DNA of 64,000 bases from Xenococcus sp. MO_188.B8. GTDB taxonomy: Bacteria > Cyanobacteriota > Cyanobacteriia > Cyanobacteriales > Xenococcaceae. The translations under genes were made by a program, and so were the position numbers. Below are positions 38,189 to 45,988 of the stretch, in pieces (the stretch's first letter is position 1; each line of letters starts with the position of its first letter). Under the pieces are notes generated by a model, which saw nothing but the letters and a program-made list of their open reading frames with translations, had not been told where the DNA came from and did not search any database. The stretch covers positions 18,414-82,413 of the forward strand of contig JASJDR010000002.1 of NCBI GenBank assembly GCA_030065615.1, written 5' to 3'.

Positions 38189-39430
38189 TTACACAAATTC
38201 GAGTGCAAAATCTAGATTATTATTTGATGTTTTGTCGATTAAAAATAAACCCTTGTGTCTTATATATTGTTCAATTAAAAACTCTTTCAATTTATCTTCA
38301 GTAATTAGTTCCTGATGTACTAAAATCTCTCCTAACTTATTATTGGTGTTATTTTGTAAATACAAAGCATCATTCAAACTGTTTTGTTTTATAATCTTTC
38401 TTTCCAGCAAAAGTTGACCCAGCTTTATATTCTGATTTTTTAAATAAAACTTTAATTGAGATAAAGATATTAAATTACTACGAACTAAAATTTCACCTAT
38501 TTTTAAACTTGGTTCCAACCTCTTTTGTGATATAGCCTCCGTTAACTCTTTTCTAGTAATTACATTTTGCCGAACTAAAATTTCACCGAGCTTTTCAGGA
38601 GCAAAATCCAAAGTTTCCATATCTAACTCTACATTTCTCTCTTTTAGCTGTAAACTTACTTTGCTGAACTTCTCCTGATAGAGAATCAACAACTGTAAAA
38701 TAACTAAATACATAAAAGGAGAAATCGTTGAAATATAACGATGCCAAAGACGGCTAAGCTCTTGTAGTAGACGAGATAACCATTTCCAACCAGAATGTTG
38801 AATTAAGTAAGGGGGTATTGGAGTAATTCCTGCATACATAGAAAAAACTGCACCTACTTCAATCAGGACCCCCTTAATTCTTCCTCTATATTGAGACATC
38901 CAAATTTCTTGTTTAGGAGATTTCAGACAGACAAAGATAATTCCAGCACCACTTTCATTAATTTCTTCAATTAATTCTTTATCCTGGCCATGGCGAGTTT
39001 CATCAATGGACATTAAAGGAATAGACTTCATGCCTGCAACTTTCAAAATAGGGTAATCTTGGTCTAATTTTTGCTTAATCTTTTTTAAAATATCTTCGGT
39101 AGAGCCAATAAAATAAATAGGAATTCCAGTATTTTCGGCTAAATCACACAAATTGAGAAAAACATCCACCCCTGCAACTTGATTTTGATGCAAAATTCCC
39201 AATCGACGTAACATCCATACTAAAGGTTTGCCATCAGCAGTCACCAAATTTGCTTGGTGTAAAACTTTTTTAAACGAATAATTCCTATAAGCCTCCATAA
39301 TCATGTGAATATTTGCTAAACAAACGACTTTACTATCTCTAATTTTTGCCCAGCGCACAATCAACATGATTTGTTCTTCAAAAGGCAAACAAGTTACAGG
39401 AACACTTAGTATATCTTGATTAGGTATCAT
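38189..39430 (-). CDS. WecG/TagA/CpsF glycosyltransferase fused to MshEN-like repeats
   Basis: 413 residues. Residues 1-250 form a WecG/TagA/CpsF (GT26) enzyme: VVCLANIHMIMEAYRN, VTADGKPLVWMLRRLG with the catalytic Asp, and FVCLKSPKQEIWM, where the usual Gly of GxPKQE is Ser. Such enzymes add an N-acetylhexosamine-type sugar to a lipid-linked intermediate on the cytoplasmic membrane face. Residues about 280-405 hold four repeats of a 30-40 residue unit: KLGEILVRQNVIT, KIGEILVRSNLIS, KLGQLLLERKIIK and KLGEILVHQELIT. These resemble the MshEN/GspE N-terminal fold, which in some proteins binds c-di-GMP. A second copy of this architecture is at 47831-48946. It follows the zinc-ribbon gene by six bases. 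Confidence 0.85.
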   Translation of the reverse strand: MIPNQDILSVPVTCLPFEEQIMLIVRWAKIRDSKVVCLANIHMIMEAYRNYSFKKVLHQANLVTADGKPLVWMLRRLGILHQNQVAGVDVFLNLCDLAENTGIPIYFIGSTEDILKKIKQKLDQDYPILKVAGMKSIPLMSIDETRHGQDKELIEEINESGAGIIFVCLKSPKQEIWMSQYRGRIKGVLIEVGAVFSMYAGITPIPPYLIQHSGWKWLSRLLQELSRLWHRYISTISPFMYLVILQLLILYQEKFSKVSLQLKERNVELDMETLDFAPEKLGEILVRQNVITRKELTEAISQKRLEPSLKIGEILVRSNLISLSQLKFYLKNQNIKLGQLLLERKIIKQNSLNDALYLQNNTNNKLGEILVHQELITEDKLKEFLIEQYIRHKGLFLIDKTSNNNLDFALEFV

Positions 39431-39436
39431 TAAAAG

Positions 39437-39832
39437 CTATTTATATTGTGGTTTTCTACTCATTCTTCGGGTAAACTCGCTAACAGAAGGATTAAAATTT
39501 TCAGGATCTAAAGTTTTACCAGTTTTCAACCAATCCTTTTGTTTTGCCAATTTATATTCATAAACTTTTTCTTGAACCGATACTAATAACCAAAGTGCTC
39601 CATGCTCGGAACAAAAAAAACCTTCTATCCATTTGTTATTATCTATGTATGTAGTTCTTGTATTGGCTAAAAGTTTAGCTTTTTTGGAAGAAAGATTAGT
39701 ATTTTCCTTTATTTCACCAACTCCACTATAGTAAAGATAGTATTTCGAAGTGCCCGTTCTCCATAATCTTTGTTCACAAAAAGGGCAATAAAATCTTTTA
39801 ACAACTTTTCTTTTGCTACGTTTATTTGGCAT
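39437..39832 (-). CDS. Hypothetical zinc-ribbon-like protein
   Basis: 131 residues with no family I can name. It is basic, with KRSKRKVVKR at the start. FYCPFCEQRLWRTG gives a CxxC pair near residues 16-19, and a later Cys/His pair is in FFCSEHGALW near residue 73, so a single zinc site is plausible. No membrane segment. The start is the ATG at 39830-39832. It ends six bases before the WecG-type gene, so the two are probably one operon, and the protein may be a small regulator or partner of exopolysaccharide synthesis. The residue pattern looks like a real protein rather than a random frame. Confidence 0.65.
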   Translation of the reverse strand: MPNKRSKRKVVKRFYCPFCEQRLWRTGTSKYYLYYSGVGEIKENTNLSSKKAKLLANTRTTYIDNNKWIEGFFCSEHGALWLLVSVQEKVYEYKLAKQKDWLKTGKTLDPENFNPSVSEFTRRMSRKPQYK

Positions 39833-40620
39833 AATAATAATAAAATTAATTATATAAAATAAAGCATATAAAAAATGTATAGATATTCACAAAACAGATA
39901 TCTATATTAAAAATCAAGTAATTTCAATTAAAAGATATTAACAAAAAAACAGCGAAGTTTTTTTTTATTGAGGTTAGTTTGTGATACTCATAAATAAGTT
40001 GACTTTTTTTTGAGAGGCAAAATTTTCATATAAGACGCAATAAGCCTCTCCAAACAAACACAAGAGTGCACTCAAAGGTGTCTTCTCAAAATATTTGTCA
40101 CTAATAATTATTTAAACAAAAAACACCGAATACTTTAAGATTCAATACCAAATTTATCTAAAAATAAATCCAAATACAGATAAAGTTAATTCAGAATATA
40201 TTTTCAATAACTAATTAAGATTTAATTTATTTTTATTTTACGTGCTTTGACTAAAAACGTCAAGCATAGACATAATTGATTACCATATATTTCTACCCAT
40301 CAGAATGAAATTAAAAAAAAGGTGTTTTTGTAAAAAAAAGATGTTGTTTATTGACAATTTATGATTAGTGTTTTTAGGTTGATAATAGATTTTTCAAAAA
40401 ATATTGTTTTCATAAATGCAGGTATCCACAACTAAATATTATTATTCCCAAAAATTTAAGTAATATATAAAGACTCACTAAACATTTTTTCATGAGTAAA
40501 ATTGCAATGAGTGATTAAAATGTTTTATATGAATTTAATACTAAGATAGAAAATAATAGAGTTTTTCTGATTAGCCGTGATATTCTTTGCCGTAAAGTAT
40601 CGTTATTTGGTATTTTCAAG
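39833..40620. other. Long AT-rich intergenic region
   Basis: Nearly 800 bases, strongly AT-rich, without a credible frame. It probably contains the promoter of the 39832 gene, but no clear -35/-10 pair can be assigned. A 30-base sequence at 40341-40370 is nearly identical to one at 47302-47331 (see repeats). Confidence 0.6.
40341..40370 (+). repeat. 30-bp intergenic repeat, copy 1
   Basis: The segment begins ATGTTGTTTATTGACAATTT and ends TGATTAGTG. The second copy, 47302-47331, matches at 27 of 30 positions. Both copies lie in long AT-rich gaps upstream of reverse-strand glycan genes. It contains TTGACA, but no -10 box at the right distance. Confidence 0.45.
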
Positions 40621-40670
40621 AATCGCTGCTTCAATTTTGAAGATACTCACTGTAAATGCACTTTTGGAAG

Positions 40671-40691
40671 CCTCGGTACTTTAGGACGAGG
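40671..40691 (+). repeat. Hairpin, likely IS200/IS605 end
   Basis: CCTCG at 40671-40675 pairs with CGAGG at 40687-40691. It is followed within 30 bases by GCCCGTTAGGGC, another four-base stem. Hairpins of this kind mark the subterminal ends of IS200/IS605 elements, and the start of a tnpB-like frame follows about 80 bases later. Confidence 0.4.
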
Positions 40692-40772
40692 AGGAAAACT
40701 TGCCAAAAAAGAAAACGCCCGTTAGGGCATCGGCTTCAATAATATAATCATCTTTGTGAGTTTTAGTTATGC

Positions 40773-40904
40773 ATGAAACAAGTTCTGACGCTAGTTGTAA
40801 AGCTTCAAGTCGATATCAATCAATCCCAATTATTGCTTGATACAGCTAATGCTTTTGCATCAGCCCACGTAAGAAGCGAAGAGTGTTTTTCGTTATGGAT
40901 TTGA
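40773..40904 (+). pseudogene. TnpB N-terminal fragment
   Basis: A 43-codon frame starting MKQVLTLVVKLQVDINQSQL and continuing DTANAFASA. This is the standard N-terminus of IS605-type TnpB proteins. After about 32 residues the similarity stops and a TGA follows at 40902-40904. In another frame just beyond lies RYGFDYLRRFLFNLEQYQTD, which looks like the end of a different transposase. Only a relic. Confidence 0.6.
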
Positions 40905-41042
40905 TTATTTGCGACGTTTTCTCTTTAACTTGGAGCAGTATCAAACTGATTTTCTTCACTCTTTACAATTTTTGTCCTGTACTTAGATCTGATCCATCTT
41001 TGCTCCCACAAACTTGATCGACTCTCAAATCCCCATTTGATT

Positions 41043-41056
41043 CTAGAACACCGATT
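41043..41056 (+). repeat. 14-bp inverted repeat, left copy
   Basis: CTAGAACACCGATT here is the exact reverse complement of AATCGGTGTTCTAG at 45805-45818. The pair brackets nearly the whole transposon island. Confidence 0.6.
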
Positions 41057-41069
41057 CAGTATTCGAAAC

Positions 41070-41240
41070 CTAGGCGATATCTGCTTTTGAGGCAAGTAGT
41101 TCGAAATCATCTTGAAACAGTCGCAACAAAACATGAAGATTATGAACAACCGCTGTGCGACGCAGGTCAAATAAGTTTTTTCTCACTCCAAAATAACGCG
41201 CTTTGTCCCCTTGCCAACGACCAATATAAGACAAACTATG
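41070..41240 (-). pseudogene. DDE transposase C-terminal fragment
   Basis: The reverse strand reads SLSYIGRWQGDKARYFGVRK, then NLFDLRRTAVVHNLHVLLRL, and stops at TAG (41070-41072). The pattern of W-QG-KARY-G-RKN-DLRR followed by N-L resembles the C-terminal end of IS5/IS1182-type transposases; the family is from memory. The upstream part is absent because the IS4-like element begins at 41241. Confidence 0.55.
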
Positions 41241-42536
41241 CTCCTCACAGGGGTAGGTTTTTTACAATTAAGAAGAATCAGAAATAAATGAGTGGCTAGG
41301 ATGATTGAATGGCAAAGGGAACAGGAGACCAAAGGCAATGGGAAGTCCCATGAGTAATCGCGCTAGTATTGTTAACAAACCATTAAGAAAACAAGAGAGC
41401 TGACGGATGGGAATCATCGAAGTTGATTGCTCCGAATCGGAAATAAACTCTTCATGAGATTGTGCTTCTTGTTCACCACCCAGAGTAATCGCCCAGAGAA
41501 GGGCAACCGCCATTGCGAGCCATTGTCGCTCTGCTCGCTCAGGGTTTCTTAAGCGAGTGCGTTGCCATTGCCAACCATCACTTTTAACATCGCGGTAGGA
41601 ACATTCAATCCAAGAAGGAAAACCATACCAACAAACATTAGCCTCATTAGGAGTTAAATCAGTCAGAACCAGCCAGGGGTCTGCGTATCCTTCATCCCAT
41701 CGCGCCAGTAGAGTACAGTCAATGGGATTAGTTTTAAAGCAAGTAACTTGCCCTGACCAGCTCATCCCAGTAGATGGAACTACTGTTGCTAAAGGATTCG
41801 GGTCAGATGAATCAGGAATTTGATACTGACCTTGATGGTTAATTCGCAGAAAGGGATGCCAACCTAAGTTCACAATTTCCTGAAACAACCAATCTGCATA
41901 GAGTCCTCGATCTGCGGCAACTATGACTTGATAATTACTTGGCACAAGCTCTTTGAGAGAAGATAACAGTTCTTTCCAATAGGGCTTCCAACTCCCTTTT
42001 TCTGTCCCTTTGACTATTTTCCATGCTACGAGAATGCCACTACCTCGATAGAGAATATTAATTGAAAGAACTGTGAAGTTTTGTCCATTGCTAGTTGCAT
42101 CCAATGCTATTGCTAGTTCTTGAGTCTCTTGAGGTAATAAATCGAGCACCCATTTTAATAATAAAGCAAAACATTCTGCTACTTCTAGAGATACCCTTTT
42201 ATTGCCTTTTCTGGCTTTAGCTGTTCCTTCTTTGTACCATTCCTTCAATCTCTGACGTACTGTATTTTCCTTTTCTTGGTTAATTTTGGCAATTAAAGTT
42301 GACACTCTGGTTAAGCTGCTTGATTGTGTCATTACCATTCCAAAACTCCAAGTTGCTAACCCAGAAATTTGGGGTAAACTCAGATTGGGAAATCTTTGGC
42401 TGACAATTTGTTTCCAATCCTTGAGATGTTGATTTAATTTCATCTCTCTCAAGTTTCTCTTAACTCTTCTTGATACTTTTACCTTATTTCTGAGTCTTTA
42501 CTCACCCCTTTGTAAAAAAACTACCCTTGTGAGGAG
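41241..42536 (-). mobile_element. IS4-like insertion sequence, complete, 27-bp terminal repeats
   Basis: The ends are CTCCTCACAGGGGTAGG... at 41241-41267 and its near-exact reverse complement at 42510-42536; 25 of 27 positions match. The single transposase gene nearly fills the 1296 bases. No clear target-site duplication is visible next to the ends, probably because the surroundings have been rearranged. The right end abuts a short palindromic element inside an ISL3 fragment. Confidence 0.85.
41268..42443 (-). CDS. IS4-like DDE transposase
   Basis: 391 residues from the ATG at 42441-42443; a TTG three codons upstream is less likely. The first catalytic Asp is in AIALDATSNG near residue 115, the second in VIVAADRGLYADW near 200, and the Glu in WIECSYRDVKSDGWQWQRTR near 305, the IS4-type YREK-like region. 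The frame is full and undamaged, so it may still be active. It lies between 27-bp inverted repeats and stops just inside the left one. Confidence 0.85.
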   Translation of the reverse strand: MKLNQHLKDWKQIVSQRFPNLSLPQISGLATWSFGMVMTQSSSLTRVSTLIAKINQEKENTVRQRLKEWYKEGTAKARKGNKRVSLEVAECFALLLKWVLDLLPQETQELAIALDATSNGQNFTVLSINILYRGSGILVAWKIVKGTEKGSWKPYWKELLSSLKELVPSNYQVIVAADRGLYADWLFQEIVNLGWHPFLRINHQGQYQIPDSSDPNPLATVVPSTGMSWSGQVTCFKTNPIDCTLLARWDEGYADPWLVLTDLTPNEANVCWYGFPSWIECSYRDVKSDGWQWQRTRLRNPERAERQWLAMAVALLWAITLGGEQEAQSHEEFISDSEQSTSMIPIRQLSCFLNGLLTILARLLMGLPIAFGLLFPLPFNHPSHSFISDSS

Positions 42537-42549
42537 ACCCGACCGGGGT

Positions 42550-42846
42550 CGCACCGCTTTTTTGATTTTTCTTAGTCCCATTTTAATTGTGGTGCTTGTT
42601 TCATAAATATTGCGCAATTCTTCTTTCAATTCATAAGCAATATTTAGACAAGGAGACTTATTTAATAACTATCTTAAATCTGCTTCTTCTTCCTTTGTTA
42701 AGTCACAACTATTTTTAAGTAATAAACTACGATTTTTTAAGCCTTTTAAATCCAATAACAAGGGAATTTTTTTTAAAGATTTGTTGACCAATTTCATGAC
42801 ATGAAATCTATCAATTACAATTAAAGCATTAGGTAAGATTTAGGGA
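42550..42846 (-). pseudogene. ISL3 transposase fragment
   Basis: Reverse-strand fragment reading LPNALIVIDRFHVMKLVNKS, then KEEEADLR, an in-frame TAG, and LLNKSPCLNIAYELKEEL, then GLRKIKKA. The DRFHVMKLVN motif around the second catalytic Asp is typical of ISL3 transposases. N-terminal and C-terminal parts are lost. The fragment is joined to an IS66 relic on one side and cut by a short palindromic element and the IS4-like element on the other. Confidence 0.7.
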
Positions 42847-43196
42847 GCAAAGTGAGAGATTAAAGAAGGGCGCTCAATAACAGCAACAGTTCCCATGAGA
42901 GATTGGGTAAAAAAATCCATCACAGAACGTCCCTGAAAGCGACAGGTTTGAATGACACTTAATAAATTAGCTGTTTCCTTTTCCCCTCTGGTTTCGTTTT
43001 TGGTTTCTTCAGTAAATCTGAAGATAAGGGTTTTGATGAGTTTTGACTGTCGAGATCTCTACTCAGAATCAGCTTTTCTATTTTTGGTTTGTAGTTCCGT
43101 AATTATTTTTTGCTGACTCAGTATGAGCTTGACCAGTTCTTTTTTGGACAACTGACTCAGCGGTTCTTTCTTATGTAACGGTTGCTCTTGATCCAT
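42843..43196 (-). pseudogene. IS66 transposase relic, both ends joined
   Basis: From an ATG at 43194-43196 the reverse strand reads DQEQPLHKKEPLSQLSKKEL, VKLILSQQKIITELQ, then after a frame shift SQNSSKPLSSDLLKKPKTKP. It then jumps to SVIQTCRFQGRSVMDFFTQS, the C-terminal signature of IS66 transposases. The catalytic centre between these parts is deleted. Several frame changes confirm decay. Confidence 0.7.
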
Positions 43197-44087
43197 ACTG
43201 ACGTTACATTACCTAGTTTTCTATCTTTTTTCAAGCTGTTCTCTCTCGATATCTATACCGCCTCTTTTATTCTTACTCTATTTTAAACCCCGTCCAGTTT
43301 GAAAACTGGAGTTTTGTCTCAAAATAAAATAGGCTGATTTGGAGAAAAAAAACTATAGTGGCAAATTTGACTAGAGTTATCCTGAAATTTTCAGTAGGCT
43401 TATAGATGAGAAACGAGGGAAAGCCCAAGAAGAACAATGGCAAGAAAAACGCCAGTCCCCGAAGCTAATCAGAAAGTTGTCCTGAACTGTATCCATCAAA
43501 ACTGTCCCAGTTGTGGTCAGAAAATGTGGCGTGACTACGACAACTATAGAACCATCAGAACCTTGTCAGGAGTAGTCCGAATAAAGTTGAAGGTGAGGCG
43601 TTGCTCCCATAGAGAGTGTGAACGCTATCATCAAGTATATCGGCCTGAAGAAGAAGGGGTTTGGGGATTACCAGGACCTGAATTTGGGTTGGATTTAATC
43701 GCTTATGCAGGAAGTCTTCGCTATCAAGAACATAGAAGTGTGCCACAGATTCACAAGGTATTAAGAGAAAAGGGAGTAAATATTTGTCAACGAAGTGTGA
43801 GCAATGTATTAGACCGTTATGACGAACTGATCTCAGTATCACTCACTGATGGGAATCGAATCAAAAAACTCTTGGGGTCTCAAAAACAAGTCATCCTAGC
43901 TATCGATGGACTTCAACCACAAGTCGGGCATGAAGTGTTATGGGTGATTAGAGATTGTATGAGCGAATCCATCTTATTAGCGAGAAGTCTCTTATCGAGC
44001 CGAGAGGAAGATATCAGCAAGATGCTCTCTCGAGTAGTCGAAGCATTACCTCAAACTGTAACGGCCGTAGTCAGTGATGGTCAAACT

Positions 44088-44126
44088 CGAGCGACCCCAG
44101 CGAGGAAACCTCGCTGGGGTCGCTCG
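44088..44126 (+). repeat. Perfect 18-bp palindromic insertion in transposase
   Basis: CGAGCGACCCCAGCGAGG at 44088-44105 is followed by AAA and its exact reverse complement at 44109-44126. The insertion is flanked by CTCG on both sides, consistent with a 4-base target duplication, and removing 37 bases restores the transposase frame. Confidence 0.8.
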
Positions 44127-44452
44127 TCAAGTTTCAATTCGCAACGCTGTAGCGAGCGCCTTACCTGGGACGCCACATCAACTATGTCATTATCACTACT
44201 ATAAAGAAGCATTCAAGCCACTCATAGAAGCAGACCGCCACGCAAAAAAAGAACTCAAAAAGTTAGTCAGAGGAGTCAGACCAATTGAAAGGAGTGTCGC
44301 AGAGCAACAAGATCCCATAAGCGAAGTGGTGAATGGATATTGTCTGGCGGTACGGAGTGCTTTAACTGATGATGGTCATCCCCCCTTGGATGCTCCAGGA
44401 GTAAGACTTTATGAACGTTTAACCAAGATTGATGCGAGCCTTAAAGGGTTAG

Positions 44453-44459
44453 AAAAAAA
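44453..44459 (+). other. A-run frameshift site in transposase
   Basis: The run gives the heptamer A AAA AAG in the frame ...LEKK. A -1 shift here yields DYFTSPLIKLKRILENGL, the natural continuation of the transposase, whereas the zero frame stops eight codons later. It may be a programmed -1 site or a simple indel. Confidence 0.45.
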
Positions 44460-45067
44460 GATTATTTTACCTCTCCATTAATTAAATTAAAGCGTATTTT
44501 AGAGAATGGTCTCCACCAAAATGTGGCACATTGGTCGGAGTTAACTCTTGCGATGAAGTGGATTCATCAAGCTGCAATTATTCTCGACAACGAAGAAGAG
44601 CTTCCAGTTTTATCTGTTCAACAACGTTTTGGCGCTTGGATAATCTTTATGTCTGACCATAGAGAACAACTTGGTTCTCTTGGCGATTCTATGAACCACT
44701 TGCTCAAAATCACTCTTAGCTATTGGTCTGGATTGTTTCATTGTTATCAAGTTGATAATTTACCTAAAACTAATAACGATTTAGAACAAGTGTTTGGCTC
44801 TTTTCGTCATCATACTCGGCGCACTACTGGTCGCAAGAAAGCCTGTCTTGTCACCAGTAGTCGAAGAAGAACTAGGCCAGCAAATCCGAGAAGCCCTGGC
44901 ATTGACAGCAATAGCACCACAAGAGAGAAAAGAGAAACCGATACCGCGTTGGACATTGAAAAGATTTGTTCAATGGCTCAAAAATCAATGGCAGATTAAT
45001 TGTTGTCGCGAGACAGTTCGACGAAGTCTGAAACAGTTGGGATTTTCCTGGAAGAAAGCTAAAAAGC

Positions 45068-45110
45068 GGTGCGACCCCGCTCGGGTTTCCCGAGCTAGGG
45101 AACGCGCACC
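45068..45110 (+). repeat. Nested palindromic insertion in IS630 transposase
   Basis: GGTGCG (45068-45073) pairs with CGCACC (45105-45110), and inside it GCTCGGG (45079-45085) pairs with CCCGAGC (45089-45095) around TTT. It adds about 17 in-frame codons (RCDPARVSRARERAPRQ) between KKAKK and LLNKG. The first half, GCGGTGCGACCCCG, also appears on the reverse strand at 42547-42560 next to the IS4-like element. Confidence 0.65.
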
Positions 45111-45689
45111 AAGACAGTTACTTAATAAAGGGAATACCGCCAAAAGAGCCGAGTTTGTTGAAAAAATTACTGGATTACTGGATGATGCAATCGATCAAAA
45201 GCGACTCTTAATCTATATTGATGAAGCCCACATCCATCTCGATACAGATGAAGGTTATGGTTGGTCTATTGAAGGCGAAAGGTTTTTGGGTCAGTTCTAG
45301 TTCCCCAGGACGAAAGAAAGTTTCTTTTTACGGTGTCTATATCTATAATCAAGCACAGACCAGAATTTTGCCCTATGAGAAAGCCGAGAAAATTAACACC
45401 ATTGATGTTCTCAAAAAGTTACAAACGGAATTTCCAGACCAGAAAATAACCATTGTTTGGGATGGCGCATCTTATCATCGTGCGGCATTAGTCAAAGAAG
45501 CGGCATCAGCTATGGGCATCCAACTTGAACCATTACCTGGTTATAGTCCCGACTTCATGCCTGTCGAACATCTTTGGCAATGGTTGAGAGAAGACATCAC
45601 TTATCATACTTGTTATGAGTCTCAGCAAGAATTAATTGATGCTGTCGCTGATTTTCAGCATCAGATTAATACTACACCGATAGCTGTTA

Positions 45690-45721
45690 GCGCCCCGCGA
45701 AGCGGATCTCTTCGAGATCGC
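45690..45721 (+). repeat. Short palindromic insertion near IS630 C-terminus
   Basis: GATCTC (45705-45710) and GAGATC (45714-45719) form a stem around TTC, preceded by GCGCCCCGCGAAGCG. It adds the eight codons APRSGSLR between AVS and DRLW. The 15-mer GATCTCTTCGAGATC recurs at 60731-60745. Confidence 0.55.
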
Positions 45722-45804
45722 TTATGGGTCAAAAAACACCTTGAGCCAGAGGAGGAAAAACTACGGTTTTCAAAGTAGATGCGGTTTAATACCTGAATTT
45801 TTAC

Positions 45805-45818
45805 AATCGGTGTTCTAG
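45805..45818 (+). repeat. 14-bp inverted repeat, right copy
   Basis: AATCGGTGTTCTAG, the reverse complement of 41043-41056. It lies about 30 bases beyond the IS630 stop codon and is probably the right terminal repeat of that element. Confidence 0.6.
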
Positions 45819-45988
45819 CTCTCTGGGAAGGTTACAGTTATTTAGGTATACTAAGTAGACAGATATAAATAGCCTGAAGTATGTAACAAAATGTAAATTA
45901 ACTTCAACTTGATATCAATCTAAGGATTAAATCTACTTTACAAAAGTAAACATAGTTGAGTTTAATTATCCCGATCTACTTAATATAT

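Larger units (their letters stand above)
43437..44845 (+). pseudogene. Zinc-ribbon DDE transposase, disrupted
   Basis: The N-terminus has a zinc ribbon (CPSCGQKMW and a later CSHREC). A DDE core follows: AIDGLQPQVGHEVLWVI near residue 155, AVVSDGQT near 210, SALPGTPHQLCHYHYYKEAF, and NNDLEQVFGSFRHH near the end. I do not know the IS family. The frame is broken twice. A 37-base net insertion, a perfect palindrome at 44088-44126, shifts it; deleting 37 bases restores SDGQTRQVSIRNAVASAL exactly. A second shift occurs at the A-run 44453-44459. After RTTGRKKA near 44845 the sequence passes into an IS630 transposase, so the C-terminus is lost. Confidence 0.75.
44846..45778 (+). pseudogene. IS630 transposase, 5' truncated and frameshifted
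   Basis: Starting near LSPVVEEELGQQIREALALT, the helix-turn-helix region (FVQWLKNQWQINCCRETVRR) is followed by the DDE core: IYIDEAHIHLD, ITIVWDGASYHRA and EPLPGYSPDFMPVEHLWQWL, all diagnostic of IS630. The true N-terminus is missing. A frame change at the T-run near 45287 (GERF to WVSSSSPGRKK) requires one T fewer. Two short palindromic insertions sit in frame: one of 17 codons at about 45066-45116 and one of eight codons at about 45690-45713. Not functional as it stands. Confidence 0.8.

Noticed and set aside
40925..41170. 81-codon reverse frame with several cysteines
   Set aside because: Out of frame with a recognisable transposase C-terminus on the same strand (SLSYIGRWQGDKARYFGVRK).
43437..45820. 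CRISPR array suggested by repeated GC-rich palindromes
   Set aside because: The palindromes differ from each other, are not evenly spaced and sit inside coding frames; there are no spacers or cas genes.
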